From Acinetobacter sp. Ver3 (GTDB lineage Bacteria; Pseudomonadota; Gammaproteobacteria; Pseudomonadales; Moraxellaceae): 61,189 nucleotides of DNA. Both the position numbers and the translations under genes were made by a program. Of this stretch, positions 1 to 8,984 are shown piece after piece; the first letter of the stretch is position 1; the number at the start of each line of letters is the position of its first letter. The stretch lies in NCBI RefSeq assembly GCF_000632455.1, contig NZ_JFYL01000013.1:1-61189 (forward strand), read 5' to 3'. Below the pieces are notes generated by a model. It saw only the letters and a program-made list of their open reading frames with translations. It made no database searches and was not told the DNA's origin.

Positions 1-1
1 T

Positions 2-790
2 TTAAACAAATGTGACCTTGTAGACGACGAAGAGCTTCTTGAGCTAGTTGAAATGGAAGTTCGTGAGCTTCTTTCTACTTATGACTTCCCAGGTGATGAC
101 ACTCCAGTTATCCGTGGTTCTGCTCTTGCTGCACTTAACGGTGAAGCTGGTCAGTTCGGTGAAGATGCTGTTGTTGCTCTTGTTGAAGCGCTTGACACTT
201 ACATCCCAGAGCCAGTACGTGCTGTAGACCAAGCATTCTTGATGCCAATCGAAGACGTATTCTCTATTTCTGGTCGTGGTACAGTAGTAACTGGCCGTGT
301 AGAAACTGGTATCGTTAAAGTAGGCGAAGAAGTTGAAATCGTAGGTATCAAAGACACAGTTAAAACGACAGTAACTGGTGTTGAAATGTTCCGTAAACTT
401 CTAGACGAAGGTCGTGCGGGCGAGAACTGTGGTATCTTATTACGTGGTACTAAGCGTGAAGATGTACAACGTGGTCAAGTACTTTCTAAACCAGGTTCAA
501 TCAAGCCACACACTAAATTCGATGCAGAAGTATACGTACTTTCTAAAGAAGAAGGTGGTCGTCACACTCCATTCCTTAACGGTTACCGTCCACAGTTCTA
601 CTTCCGTACAACTGACGTAACTGGCGCGATTCAATTAAAAGAAGGCGTTGAAATGGTTATGCCTGGTGACAACGTAGAAATGTCAGTAGAATTAATCCAC
701 CCAATCGCAATGGACCCAGGTCTACGTTTTGCGATCCGTGAAGGTGGTCGTACAGTTGGTGCTGGTGTTGTTGCTAAAGTAACTGCATAA
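2..790 (+). CDS. tuf: Elongation factor Tu, 3' part (5' end outside window)
   Basis: EF-Tu carries aminoacyl-tRNA to the ribosomal A site as a GTP-dependent complex. The reading frame is open from the first bases of the window and begins inside the G domain: [20 protein letters not shown] follows the NKCD guanine-specificity motif. The SALAALNGE segment and complete beta-barrel domains 2 and 3 follow ([35 protein letters not shown]). About 262 of roughly 396 residues are present, so the gene starts upstream of the window. A strong terminator and tRNA-Trp follow. The position before secE-nusG corresponds to tufB in E. coli. A start at the internal ATG at 53 would be wrong because homology continues upstream of it. 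Confidence 0.98.
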   Translation, partial: LNKCDLVDDEELLELVEMEVRELLSTYDFPGDDTPVIRGSALAALNGEAGQFGEDAVVALVEALDTYIPEPVRAVDQAFLMPIEDVFSISGRGTVVTGRVETGIVKVGEEVEIVGIKDTVKTTVTGVEMFRKLLDEGRAGENCGILLRGTKREDVQRGQVLSKPGSIKPHTKFDAEVYVLSKEEGGRHTPFLNGYRPQFYFRTTDVTGAIQLKEGVEMVMPGDNVEMSVELIHPIAMDPGLRFAIREGGRTVGAGVVAKVTA

Positions 791-804
791 TAGAAGTACA
801 AACG

Positions 805-835
805 AAAACCGAGAGTTTCGATTCTCGGTTTTGTT
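805..835 (+). terminator. Rho-independent terminator after tuf
   Basis: Ten-base stem aaaaccgaga (805-814) / tctcggtttt (823-832) with a short loop, ending in a T-rich 3' arm. It lies 14 bases after the tuf stop and immediately before tRNA-Trp. Confidence 0.8.
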
Positions 836-837
836 AT

Positions 838-913
838 AGGTCAGTAGTTCAATTGGTAGAGCGTCGGTCTCCAAAACCGAATGTTGGGGGTTCGAGTCCC
901 TCCTGGCCTGCCA
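838..913 (+). tRNA. trpT: tRNA-Trp (anticodon CCA)
   Basis: This is a 76-base cloverleaf. The acceptor stem is AGGTCAG/CTGGCCT with discriminator G and an encoded CCA end. The anticodon loop contains CTCCAAA with anticodon CCA, and the T-arm contains GGTTCGAGTCC. The body closely resembles the E. coli tRNA-Trp sequence. It sits between tuf and secE. Confidence 0.97.
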
Positions 914-990
914 AATTATTTTTGATAAAAAGCTTGATGCTGGCTAAACTGGTCATATAATAAGTCGCGAATTCAACGACGAGTACAAAA

Positions 991-1431
991 ATGTCGAATG
1001 ATAAATCGCGTGACGCATTAAGCGACGCGCCAATTCCTCAAAGAAACAATTCCGCTGAAGTCGTTAAATCTGGTTCACCAGTTGACGTGATTTTATGGAT
1101 TATTGCATTGGCATTACTTGCTGGTGCACTTATGGTAAATCAACATCTTCCAGCATATTGGGTTCCCGCAAACAATATTTGGGTGCGTGTTGGGGTAATT
1201 TTGGCTTGTATCGTTGTGGCTTTAGGTTTATTATACGCCACCCATCAAGGCAAAGGCTTTGTTCGTTTGTTGAAAGACTCACGCATTGAACTGCGTCGAG
1301 TGATTTGGCCAACAAAGCAAGAAACAGTAACTGCATCATGGCAAGTGTTACTTGTTGTTGTAATCACCGCTATTGGTTTATGGTGTTTTGATTACATTAT
1401 TAGTTGGTTGATGAAGTTTATTATCGGGTAA
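991..1431 (+). CDS. secE: Preprotein translocase subunit SecE
   Basis: SecE is the small essential clamp subunit of the SecYEG protein-export channel in the inner membrane. The 146-residue protein has three predicted membrane helices (about residues 31-50, 66-86 and 113-136), the long three-helix form seen in gammaproteobacteria. The conserved amphipathic stretch just before the last helix is present ([16 protein letters not shown], about residues 97-112). The first 28 residues are polar and poorly conserved. It is separated from nusG by only 7 bases, so the two are almost certainly cotranscribed. The gene order after tuf and tRNA-Trp is the classical one. Confidence 0.96.
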   Translation: MSNDKSRDALSDAPIPQRNNSAEVVKSGSPVDVILWIIALALLAGALMVNQHLPAYWVPANNIWVRVGVILACIVVALGLLYATHQGKGFVRLLKDSRIELRRVIWPTKQETVTASWQVLLVVVITAIGLWCFDYIISWLMKFIIG

Positions 1432-1438
1432 AAGAGCT

Positions 1439-1972
1439 ATGAAACGTTGGTACATTATTCATGCCTATTCAGGTTATGAAAAACAAGTGATGCGTTCGCT
1501 TAATGATCGAATCCAGCGTAGCGCTGTTGCCGATAGCTTTGGTGAAGTCCTTGTTCCTACTGAAGAAGTGGTAGAGATGAAGGATGGTAAGAAACGTAAG
1601 TCAGAGCGTAAATTCTTTCCAGGCTATGTGTTAGTTGAAATGGAAATGAATGACGATACTTGGCACATTGTTAAAGAATGTCCAAAAGTGCTCGGATTTA
1701 TTGGTGGTACGGCAGAAAAGCCTGCTCCAATTACGCAAAAAGAAGCTGACGCGATTCTTGCACGTGTACGCAATACTGGCGAAGCACCTCGTCCTAAGAC
1801 AATGTTCGAGCCAGGCGAAGAATTATTGGTTACTGATGGTCCATTCACAGACTTTAAAGGTGTGGTGGAAGAAGTTCAGTACGAAAAGTCACGCTTAACG
1901 TTGACGATTAATGTATTCAATCGACCAACTCAAGTTGAATTGGAATTTCGCCAAGTCGAAAAAACAATTTAA
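1439..1972 (+). CDS. nusG: Transcription termination/antitermination factor NusG
   Basis: NusG binds RNA polymerase, suppresses pausing and couples to Rho or to ribosomal protein S10. The 177-residue protein has the N-terminal NGN domain, starting [17 protein letters not shown], with [14 protein letters not shown] near residue 57 and LGFIGG near residue 85. A C-terminal KOW domain follows ([13 protein letters not shown], about residues 132-144). Length and both domains match the family. It is cotranscribed with secE and followed by a hairpin terminator, so secE-nusG forms a two-gene unit before the ribosomal protein operon. Confidence 0.97.
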   Translation: MKRWYIIHAYSGYEKQVMRSLNDRIQRSAVADSFGEVLVPTEEVVEMKDGKKRKSERKFFPGYVLVEMEMNDDTWHIVKECPKVLGFIGGTAEKPAPITQKEADAILARVRNTGEAPRPKTMFEPGEELLVTDGPFTDFKGVVEEVQYEKSRLTLTINVFNRPTQVELEFRQVEKTI

Positions 1973-1990
1973 TCTGAATTGGTTGAAAAC

Positions 1991-2020
1991 GCCCGATTTT
2001 ATTAATCGGGCATTGTTGTT
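1991..2020 (+). terminator. Terminator after nusG
   Basis: Stem gcccgatt (1991-1998) / aatcgggc (2004-2011) with loop ttatt, followed by a T-rich but G-interrupted tail. A second small inverted repeat, gtaacg/cgttac, lies at 2021-2036 in the rplK upstream region. Confidence 0.7.
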
Positions 2021-2087
2021 GTAACGGTATCGTTACTTGTAAATATTGGGGAGCCTTAATCGGCGTTTGTACCCAGAGGTAATTGAA

Positions 2088-2516
2088 ATGGCTAAGAAGA
2101 TTGACGGCTATATCAAGCTGCAAGTTCCAGCTGGTAAAGCGAATCCATCTCCACCAATCGGTCCTGCACTAGGTCAACGTGGTGTAAACATCATGGCATT
2201 CTGTAAAGAATTCAATGCTGCTACACAAAAACTTGAAGCTGGTCTTCCGATTCCTGTAGTGATCACTGTGTACAACGACAAGTCGTTCACATTTATCATG
2301 AAAACTCCGCCTGCTGCTATTCTGCTTAAGAAAGCTGCTGGTATCCAAAAGGGTTCAGCTGTACCTAACAAAACTAAAGTTGGTAAGTTGACTCGTGCTC
2401 AATTAGAAGAGATCGCGACTACTAAAGAACCAGATTTAACTGGTGCTGACTTAGACGCGCGTGTACGTACCATTGCTGGTTCTGCACGTTCTATGGGCTT
2501 GGAAGTGGAGCTTTAA
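2088..2516 (+). CDS. rplK: 50S ribosomal protein L11
   Basis: L11 is part of the GTPase-associated centre of the 50S subunit and is needed for stringent-response sensing. The protein starts [20 protein letters not shown] and carries the proline-rich [20 protein letters not shown] segment, then the C-terminal rRNA-binding domain ending [12 protein letters not shown]. It is 142 residues, the normal length. I chose the ATG at 2088 because agaggt lies 8-13 bases upstream and because the 14 codons in frame upstream have no match to L11. It is separated from rplA by 3 bases. Confidence 0.98.
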   Translation: MAKKIDGYIKLQVPAGKANPSPPIGPALGQRGVNIMAFCKEFNAATQKLEAGLPIPVVITVYNDKSFTFIMKTPPAAILLKKAAGIQKGSAVPNKTKVGKLTRAQLEEIATTKEPDLTGADLDARVRTIAGSARSMGLEVEL

Positions 2517-2519
2517 GAC

Positions 2520-3215
2520 ATGGCTAAATTAACTAAACGTCAAAAAGCGATTGCAGCTGCTGTAGAAGCGAACAAAGTTTATACTTTGGAAGAAGCTGTA
2601 GCAGTACTTTCTAGCCTTCCAGCTGCTAAATTCAAAGAATCTTTGGATGTAGCTGTAAATCTAGGTGTTGATCCTCGTAAATCTGACCAAGTTGTTCGTG
2701 GTGCGACTACACTTCCTGCAGGTACTGGTAAAACTGTACGTGTAGCTGTGTTTGCTCAAGGCGCTGCTGCTGAAGCTGCTAAAGCTGAAGGCGCGGACGT
2801 AGTTGGTTTTGATGACCTTGCTGAAAGCATTCAAGCGGGTAACCTTGACTTTGACGTAGTGATTGCTGCTCCAGATGCAATGCGCGTTGTAGGTAAGTTA
2901 GGTACAATCCTTGGTCCACGTGGCTTAATGCCAAACCCTAAAGTGGGTACTGTAACTCCTGACGTAGCAACTGCAGTTAAAAATGCAAAAGCTGGTCAAG
3001 CACGTTACCGTGTAGACAAAGCGGGTATCATCCATGCTGCGATCGGTCAAGTAGGTTTCACTGCTGAAGCTGTTCGTCAAAACGTTGAAGCTCTTGTAGC
3101 TGACCTTAAGAAAGCAAAACCTGCAACTTCTAAAGGTGTTTATATCAAAAAGATCACTTTAAGCTCAACTATGGGTCCTGGTCTTACTATTGATGTAACT
3201 AACGTTTCTAACTAA
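2520..3215 (+). CDS. rplA: 50S ribosomal protein L1
   Basis: L1 forms the mobile L1 stalk that helps release E-site tRNA. In E. coli it represses its own operon by binding the rplK leader mRNA. The 231-residue protein is standard length, starting [16 protein letters not shown]. It contains the L1 signature around [20 protein letters not shown] (about residues 118-137) with [11 protein letters not shown] directly after. It is cotranscribed with rplK. Downstream is a 300-base gap that holds the L10 leader. Confidence 0.98.
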   Translation: MAKLTKRQKAIAAAVEANKVYTLEEAVAVLSSLPAAKFKESLDVAVNLGVDPRKSDQVVRGATTLPAGTGKTVRVAVFAQGAAAEAAKAEGADVVGFDDLAESIQAGNLDFDVVIAAPDAMRVVGKLGTILGPRGLMPNPKVGTVTPDVATAVKNAKAGQARYRVDKAGIIHAAIGQVGFTAEAVRQNVEALVADLKKAKPATSKGVYIKKITLSSTMGPGLTIDVTNVSN

Positions 3216-3246
3216 GTTTAACTTAGACAGAATTTTAAAGCCCTGA

Positions 3247-3277
3247 GTAAGATTTGAAGCGCTGCTTCAAATCTTAC
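3247..3277 (+). other. Perfect 14-bp hairpin between rplA and rplJ
   Basis: The arms gtaagatttgaagc (3247-3260) and gcttcaaatcttac (3264-3277) pair perfectly around a 3-base loop. No T-run follows, so it is not a classical terminator. It lies about 30 bases after the rplA stop and could be an RNA processing site or an mRNA 3'-end stabiliser. The role is inferred from structure only. Confidence 0.6.
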
Positions 3278-3409
3278 GCAAGATACCGGTTTTGGATTTC
3301 TTGCGAACTTAGGCAAACTTTGAATTGGTAAATGAGAATTTATCAGCGTCAAAGACCTCAGGCGAGGGGAGTTTTATGCTTCGCTCTTAATATTCCAGCC
3401 TGCGTAGAC

Positions 3410-3500
3410 GCGGTGGTGTGATTTAGTTCATCCTCCGCGTGTTGACTCAGTGATGAGTTAACGAACTGGGAGTGTACTTCGCGTGAGTACATAAATCACC
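3410..3500 (+). promoter_or_regulatory. L10-type leader upstream of rplJ
   Basis: This is a branched structure. An outer helix gtgattta (3418-3425) / taaatcac (3492-3499) encloses two arms. The first is agttc/gaact (3425-3429 / 3463-3467) continued by gttgactca/tgagttaac (3441-3449 / 3454-3462). The second is tgtac/gtaca (3473-3477 / 3487-3491). The structure ends next to the rplJ Shine-Dalgarno sequence ttaggaggt. In bacteria the L10(L12)4 complex binds a leader like this to repress rplJL translation. The remaining gap (3216-3409) shows only the hairpin at 3247-3277. Confidence 0.65.
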
Positions 3501-3516
3501 GTTAGGAGGTTTTACA

Positions 3517-4023
3517 ATGGCTCTTCTTATCGAAGACAAAAAACAGATCGTAGCTGAAGTTAACGCTGTTGCTTCTACTGCTTTCACTGCTGTTGTTGCT
3601 GACTACCAAGGTTTAACTGTTGAGCAATTAACTGCTCTTCGTGTTGAAGCTCGTAAACTAGGTGTTACTACACGTATCGTGCGTAATACTTTAGCTAAAC
3701 GTGCTCTTCAAGATACTCAGTTCGATATCTTGAACGACAACCTTGTTGGCCCAACAATTTTAGCTTTCTCGACTTCTGAAGACGACATGGGCGCAGCTGC
3801 TCGTTTGTTTGAAGAATTTGCTAAAACTAATAAAGCATTTGAACTTAAAGCTGCTGCATTCGATGGCAAGGTTTATCAAGGTGCTGAAGTTAGCGTAATC
3901 GCGAACCTTCCGAACCAAGAAAAAGCGCTTACTATGCTTGCAAATGTTCTTCAAGCTCCTATTTCGAAATTGGGTCGCCTTATTACTGCGCTCAAAGAGA
4001 AAAACGAGTCAGAAGCTGCTTAA
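3517..4023 (+). CDS. rplJ: 50S ribosomal protein L10
   Basis: L10 anchors the L7/L12 dimers to the 50S stalk and acts as translational repressor of its own operon. The 168-residue protein has the N-terminal rRNA-binding domain (MALLIEDKKQIVAEVN; VADYQGLTVEQLTALR near residue 27; TRIVRNTLAKRAL near residue 52). The C-terminal helix that binds L7/L12 ends ALKEKNESEAA. A strong Shine-Dalgarno sequence, taggagg, lies 8 bases before the ATG. A regulatory leader precedes it and rplL follows 51 bases later. Confidence 0.98.
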   Translation: MALLIEDKKQIVAEVNAVASTAFTAVVADYQGLTVEQLTALRVEARKLGVTTRIVRNTLAKRALQDTQFDILNDNLVGPTILAFSTSEDDMGAAARLFEEFAKTNKAFELKAAAFDGKVYQGAEVSVIANLPNQEKALTMLANVLQAPISKLGRLITALKEKNESEAA

Positions 4024-4074
4024 GCTTAATAAATCAATTTCCACACCATTCAATATCCATTTGGAGTTATTCTC

Positions 4075-4446
4075 ATGGCTTTAACTAACGAAGAAATCTT
4101 AAACGCAGTTGCTGAAAAAACTGTTCTTGAACTTGTTGAACTTATCTCTGCTTTTGAAGAGAAATTCAATGTATCTGCTGCTGCTGTAGCTGTAGCTGCT
4201 GCTCCAGGTGCTGGCGCTGCTGCTGCTGAAGAACAAACTGAATTCAATGTAGAGTTGACTTCTTTCGGTGCTAACAAAGTTGCTGTAATTAAAGCAGTTC
4301 GTGAAGCTACTGGTCTTGGTCTTAAAGAAGCTAAAGATTTAGTTGAAGGCGCTCCAGCTCTTCTTAAAGAAGGTGTTTCTAAAGAAGAAGCTGAAGAACT
4401 TAAGAAGAAACTTGAAGAAGCTGGTGCTCAAGTTACTGTTAAGTAA
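4075..4446 (+). CDS. rplL: 50S ribosomal protein L7/L12
   Basis: L7/L12 is the multicopy stalk protein that recruits translation GTPases. The 123-residue protein has the N-terminal dimerisation domain, an alanine/glycine-rich hinge at about residues 34-51, and the C-terminal domain with the factor-binding signature [20 protein letters not shown] (about residues 64-83) and LVEGAP. It shares the leader and transcript of rplJ. Two hairpins directly downstream form an attenuator before rpoB, which in E. coli reduces rpoBC expression relative to rplL. Confidence 0.98.
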   Translation: MALTNEEILNAVAEKTVLELVELISAFEEKFNVSAAAVAVAAAPGAGAAAAEEQTEFNVELTSFGANKVAVIKAVREATGLGLKEAKDLVEGAPALLKEGVSKEEAEELKKKLEEAGAQVTVK

Positions 4447-4454
4447 TTTCGCCA

Positions 4455-4517
4455 TGGGGTCATTATTAATTTGACCCCAAAAATTGGCTGATGGCTCTTG
4501 GGTCATCAGCCTTTTTG
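4455..4517 (+). terminator. Double hairpin attenuator between rplL and rpoB
   Basis: The first hairpin is tggggtca (4455-4462) / tgacccca (4472-4479). The second is ggctgatg (4486-4493) / catcagcc (4504-4511), followed directly by tttttg. The second is a normal intrinsic terminator. Because rpoB follows in the same direction without a clear strong promoter, partial termination here is the likely control point, as known for the E. coli operon. Confidence 0.75.
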
Positions 4518-4591
4518 CGTTACAATTATCGGCTCGATTTTTGTTAACTTGGTGTAAAAATCATCAATACTAACTATAATTGAATAAAATC

Positions 4592-4639
4592 AAACGCTTA
4601 CCAATATTTTTCCATGTTTAAAAATATTGTTAAGCGTTT
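4592..4639 (+). other. Long 19-bp stem in rplL-rpoB gap
   Basis: The arm at 4592-4610 (aaacgcttaccaatatttt) pairs with 4621-4639 (aaaatattgttaagcgttt), with a single mismatch and a 10-base loop. No T-run follows on the plus strand. In E. coli an RNase III site lies in this same gap after the attenuator, so an RNase III processing hairpin is a reasonable inference. A smaller hairpin acccg/cgggt occurs at 4708-4726, just before the rpoB ribosome binding site. Confidence 0.6.
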
Positions 4640-4751
4640 TAATACCACTGAACATTGCAGCATTTGAACAAAGTGGTGGTCATATCGACCTGCGTAATTC
4701 CTTCTAGACCCGTTCTGCAGGCGGGTTTAGTTTACTTTCCGAGGACTCCAG

Positions 4752-7700
4752 ATGGCATACTCATATACCGAAAAGAAACGGATCCGTAAGAATTTTGGTA
4801 AATTGCCCCAAGTGATGGATGCTCCGTACCTGCTCGCGATTCAAGTCGACTCGTACAGAACGTTCCTTCAAGATGGCAAAACACCAAAAAACCTCGAAGA
4901 TATCGGTCTCCAAGCCGCATTTCGTTCAGTTTTTCCAATTGAAAGTTATTCTGGGAATGCTGCTTTAGAATTCGTTGAGTATAGCCTTGGTAAACCAGAG
5001 TTTGACGTTCGCGAATGTATTCTTCGTGGCTCAACTTATGCGGCACCAATGCGCGTAAAAATTCGTTTGATCATTAAGGATCGCGAAACGAAATCAATTA
5101 AAGACGTACGTGAACAAGAAGTGTACATGGGTGAAATGCCACTTATGACACAGAATGGTACGTTCGTGATCAATGGTACTGAGCGTGTAATCGTATCTCA
5201 ATTACATCGTTCACCTGGTGTGTTCTTTGATCATGACAAGGGTAAGACGCATTCAAGTGGTAAGGTGCTTTATTCAGCACGTATCATTCCTTACCGTGGT
5301 TCATGGTTAGACTTTGAGTTTGATGCTAAAGATTTAGTATACGTTCGTATTGACCGTCGTCGTAAGTTACTTGCGACTGTGATTCTTCGTGCCTTGAACT
5401 ATACAAACGAACAAATTCTAGACATGTTCTATGAAAAAGTTCCTGTATATCTAGACATGGGCAGCTATCAAATTGATTTGGTTCCAGAGCGTCTGCGTGG
5501 CGAAATGGCACAATTTGATATCACAGACAATGACGGTAAGACAATCGTTGAGCAAGGTAAACGTATTAATGCGCGTCATGTTCGTCAAATGGAAGCTGCA
5601 GGCTTAACTAAACTTCCAGTACCTGATGAATATTTATATGAGCGTATTACTGCTGAAGATATTACATTACACAATGGTGATGTGATTGCTGCAAACACGG
5701 TTCTTAGCCATGAAGTGATGGTTAAAATCGCTGAAGGCGGCGTTAAGCAATTTAACGTACTTTATACCAATGACATTGATCGCGGTTCATTCGTAGCTGA
5801 TTCATTACGTGCTGATACGACTTCTGGTCGTGAAGAAGCGCTTGTAGAAATTTACAAGGTAATGCGTCCAGGTGAGCCACCAACGAAAGAAGCTGCAGAA
5901 AACTTATTCAATAACTTGTTCTTCTCTTCTGAACGTTATGACTTATCACCAGTTGGTCGTATGAAGTTCAACCGTCGTTTGGGTCGTCCTTACGAAGTGG
6001 GTACAGATCAGAAGTCACGTGAAGTTGAAGGTATTCTTTCAAACGATGACATCATTGACGTATTAAAAACACTGGTTGAAATCCGTAACGGTAAAGGTGA
6101 AGTCGATGATATCGACCATCTAGGTAACCGTCGCGTACGTTCTGTTGGCGAAATGACAGAAAACCAATTCCGTGTTGGTCTAGTTCGTGTTGAACGTGCT
6201 GTGAAAGAGCGTTTATCACAAGCAGAGACAGATAATTTGTCTCCACAAGACTTGATCAACGCAAAACCAGTAGCGGCTGCAATCAAAGAATTCTTTGGTT
6301 CAAGCCAGTTATCTCAGTTCATGGATCAAAACAACCCATTGTCTGAAATTACACACAAACGTCGTGTATCAGCATTAGGTCCAGGTGGTTTAACACGTGA
6401 ACGTGCGGGCTTTGAAGTACGTGACGTACATCAGACTCACTACGGTCGTGTTTGTCCAATTGAAACGCCTGAAGGTCCAAACATTGGTTTGATCAACTCA
6501 TTATCTGTATATGCGAAAGCGAATAGCTTTGGTTTCTTAGAAACTCCATATCGTAAAGTTGTTGATGGTCGTGTAACGGATGAAGTTGAATATTTATCTG
6601 CAATTGAAGAAGTAGGTACTGTGATTGCACAGGCCGATTCTCAATTGGATAAAGATGGCAACTTAACAGAAGAATTCGTATCTGTTCGTCACCAAGGTGA
6701 CTTCGTACGTATGCCGCCAGAAAAAGTAACGCACATGGACGTATCTGCTCAGCAGGTTGTTTCTGTGGCTGCGTCACTGATTCCATTCCTTGAACACGAT
6801 GATGCGAACCGTGCATTGATGGGTTCAAACATGCAACGTCAGGCTGTTCCTACGCTGATTGCTGACAAGCCTCTTGTTGGTACAGGTATGGAAGCGAACG
6901 TGGCGCATGATTCCGGCGTGTGTGTGATCGCGAAACGTGGCGGGCGTATTGAATACGTAGATGCATCTCGTGTCGTTATTCGTGTGAATGAAGATGAAAT
7001 GGTTGCGGGTGAAGCAGGTGTAGATATCTACAACTTGATTAAATACACACGTTCAAACCAAAACACATGTATTAACCAAAAAGTGCTTGTGAACCTAGGC
7101 GACAAAGTTGGTCGTGGTGATGTACTTGCTGATGGTCCATCAACTGATGGCGGTGAATTGGCTCTTGGTCAAAACATGCGTGTCGCGTTCATGACTTGGA
7201 ACGGTTATAACTACGAAGACTCGATCTTATTATCTGAGCGTGTTCTTCAAGAAGATCGTTTGACGTCTATTCACATTCAAGAACTCTCTTGTGTTGCGCG
7301 TGATACTAAACTTGGTTCTGAAGAAATTACTGCTGATATTCCGAACGTAGGCGAGGCTGCACTTTCTAAGCTTGATGAATCAGGTATTGTCTATATCGGT
7401 GCTGAAGTAACTGCTGGTGACATTTTAGTTGGTAAAGTAACACCTAAGGGCGAAACGCAGTTGACTCCTGAAGAAAAATTGCTTCGTGCAATCTTTGGTG
7501 AAAAAGCAGCTGATGTGAAAGACTCTTCACTTCGTGTTCCATCTGGTACGAAGGGTACAGTCATCGACGTTCAAGTGTTTACTCGTGATGGTATCGAGAA
7601 AGACGAACGTGCTCAAGCGATTGAAAAAGCTCAACTTGATGCATACCGTAAAGATTTGAAAGAAGAATACAAAATCTTCGAAGAAGCTGCACGTGAGCGC

Positions 7701-8840
7701 GTTGTACGTTTGTTGAACGGTCAAGAGTCTAATGGCGGCGGTACAACAAAACGTGGCGATAAGTTAACTGATGAAGTTCTTTCAAATCTAGAACTTGTTG
7801 ATCTACTTGATATCCAACCAGTAGATGAAGGCATCGCGGAGCGTTTAACTCAAATTCAAGTATTCTTGAAAGAGAAGAGTCTTGAAATCGATGAGAAATT
7901 CGCTGAGAAAAAACGCAAGCTTTCTACAGGTGATGAGTTAACAACTGGCGTATTGAAAGTTGTTAAAGTTTACCTAGCAGTAAAACGTCGTATTCAGCCT
8001 GGTGATAAGATGGCGGGTCGTCATGGTAACAAAGGTGTTGTATCAAACATCTTGCCAGTTGAAGACATGCCACATGATGCGAATGGTGTTCCAGTAGATA
8101 TCGTATTGAACCCACTAGGTGTACCTTCACGTATGAACGTGGGTCAGATTCTTGAAACTCACTTGGGTATGGCTGCGAAAGGTCTTGGTGACAAGATCGA
8201 TCAAATGTTGAAAGAACAACGTACTGTACTTGAACTTCGTGAATTCTTAGACAAGATTTACAACAAAGTTGGTGGCGAGCAAGAAGATCTTGATAGCTTA
8301 ACTGATGATGAAATCTTGGCACTTTCAGGCAACCTCCGTAAAGGTGTTCCACTTGCAACACCAGTATTTGACGGTGCCGAAGAAGGTCAAATCAAAGAGT
8401 TATTAGAACTATCTGGTCTTTCACGTACTGGTCAGACAGTACTGTATGATGGCCGTACTGGTGAACGTTTTGACCGTCCTGTAACTGTAGGTTACATGTA
8501 CATGTTGAAATTGAACCACTTGGTTGATGACAAGATGCATGCGCGTTCTACAGGTTCTTACTCGCTTGTAACGCAACAGCCGCTTGGTGGTAAAGCACAA
8601 TTCGGTGGTCAGCGTTTCGGTGAGATGGAGGTCTGGGCACTCGAAGCATATGGCGCAGCTTATACGCTTCAAGAAATGCTGACTGTGAAGTCGGATGACG
8701 TTGAGGGTCGTACCCGTATCTATAAGAACATTGTAGATGGTAACCATTATATGGACCCAGGTATGCCTGAATCGTTCAACGTATTGACCAAAGAGATCCG
8801 TTCTTTAGGTATCAACATTGAACTGAAAAATGGTGACTAA
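4752..8840 (+). CDS. rpoB: DNA-directed RNA polymerase subunit beta
   Basis: This is the beta subunit of RNA polymerase, 1362 residues, the full length for this group. The start is supported by gagg 7 bases upstream. The rifampicin pocket lies at about residues 517-550. D525, H535 and S540, equivalent to E. coli D516, H526 and S531, are all wild type, so no common rifampicin-resistance change is visible there. The active-site region [15 protein letters not shown] and the C-terminal clamp segment [20 protein letters not shown] are intact. The gene ends inside a palindromic repeat that separates it from rpoC. Confidence 0.99.
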   Translation: MAYSYTEKKRIRKNFGKLPQVMDAPYLLAIQVDSYRTFLQDGKTPKNLEDIGLQAAFRSVFPIESYSGNAALEFVEYSLGKPEFDVRECILRGSTYAAPMRVKIRLIIKDRETKSIKDVREQEVYMGEMPLMTQNGTFVINGTERVIVSQLHRSPGVFFDHDKGKTHSSGKVLYSARIIPYRGSWLDFEFDAKDLVYVRIDRRRKLLATVILRALNYTNEQILDMFYEKVPVYLDMGSYQIDLVPERLRGEMAQFDITDNDGKTIVEQGKRINARHVRQMEAAGLTKLPVPDEYLYERITAEDITLHNGDVIAANTVLSHEVMVKIAEGGVKQFNVLYTNDIDRGSFVADSLRADTTSGREEALVEIYKVMRPGEPPTKEAAENLFNNLFFSSERYDLSPVGRMKFNRRLGRPYEVGTDQKSREVEGILSNDDIIDVLKTLVEIRNGKGEVDDIDHLGNRRVRSVGEMTENQFRVGLVRVERAVKERLSQAETDNLSPQDLINAKPVAAAIKEFFGSSQLSQFMDQNNPLSEITHKRRVSALGPGGLTRERAGFEVRDVHQTHYGRVCPIETPEGPNIGLINSLSVYAKANSFGFLETPYRKVVDGRVTDEVEYLSAIEEVGTVIAQADSQLDKDGNLTEEFVSVRHQGDFVRMPPEKVTHMDVSAQQVVSVAASLIPFLEHDDANRALMGSNMQRQAVPTLIADKPLVGTGMEANVAHDSGVCVIAKRGGRIEYVDASRVVIRVNEDEMVAGEAGVDIYNLIKYTRSNQNTCINQKVLVNLGDKVGRGDVLADGPSTDGGELALGQNMRVAFMTWNGYNYEDSILLSERVLQEDRLTSIHIQELSCVARDTKLGSEEITADIPNVGEAALSKLDESGIVYIGAEVTAGDILVGKVTPKGETQLTPEEKLLRAIFGEKAADVKDSSLRVPSGTKGTVIDVQVFTRDGIEKDERAQAIEKAQLDAYRKDLKEEYKIFEEAARERVVRLLNGQESNGGGTTKRGDKLTDEVLSNLELVDLLDIQPVDEGIAERLTQIQVFLKEKSLEIDEKFAEKKRKLSTGDELTTGVLKVVKVYLAVKRRIQPGDKMAGRHGNKGVVSNILPVEDMPHDANGVPVDIVLNPLGVPSRMNVGQILETHLGMAAKGLGDKIDQMLKEQRTVLELREFLDKIYNKVGGEQEDLDSLTDDEILALSGNLRKGVPLATPVFDGAEEGQIKELLELSGLSRTGQTVLYDGRTGERFDRPVTVGYMYMLKLNHLVDDKMHARSTGSYSLVTQQPLGGKAQFGGQRFGEMEVWALEAYGAAYTLQEMLTVKSDDVEGRTRIYKNIVDGNHYMDPGMPESFNVLTKEIRSLGINIELKNGD

Positions 8841-8910
8841 ATCCCCCTCAATCCCCCTTTGATAAGGGGGAGACTAACCCCTCTTTAAAAAAGAGGGGTT
8901 AGGGGAGATT
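8840..8910 (+). repeat. Double-hairpin palindromic repeat between rpoB and rpoC
   Basis: The first hairpin is tccccctt (8852-8859) / aaggggga (8864-8871). The second is ctaacccctcttt (8874-8886) / aaagaggggttag (8890-8902). The outer ends, aatccccct and aggggagatt, are roughly complementary to each other. The unit begins at the last base of the rpoB stop codon. GC-rich twin palindromes of this kind are typical of dispersed REP-like elements. I recall similar sequences in Acinetobacter genomes, but no second copy is present in this window to prove it. Confidence 0.7.
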
Positions 8911-8984
8911 ACCAATTCAGTTAAAAAACAATATTTGTGACCCAGTTGTGAAGTGAAAATCTCCACAACACACGGAGAAAAAAA

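Noticed and set aside
7963..8361. 132-codon minus-strand ORF inside rpoB, and similar ones inside rpoC and infB
   Set aside because: They are reverse-frame shadows of strongly conserved genes.
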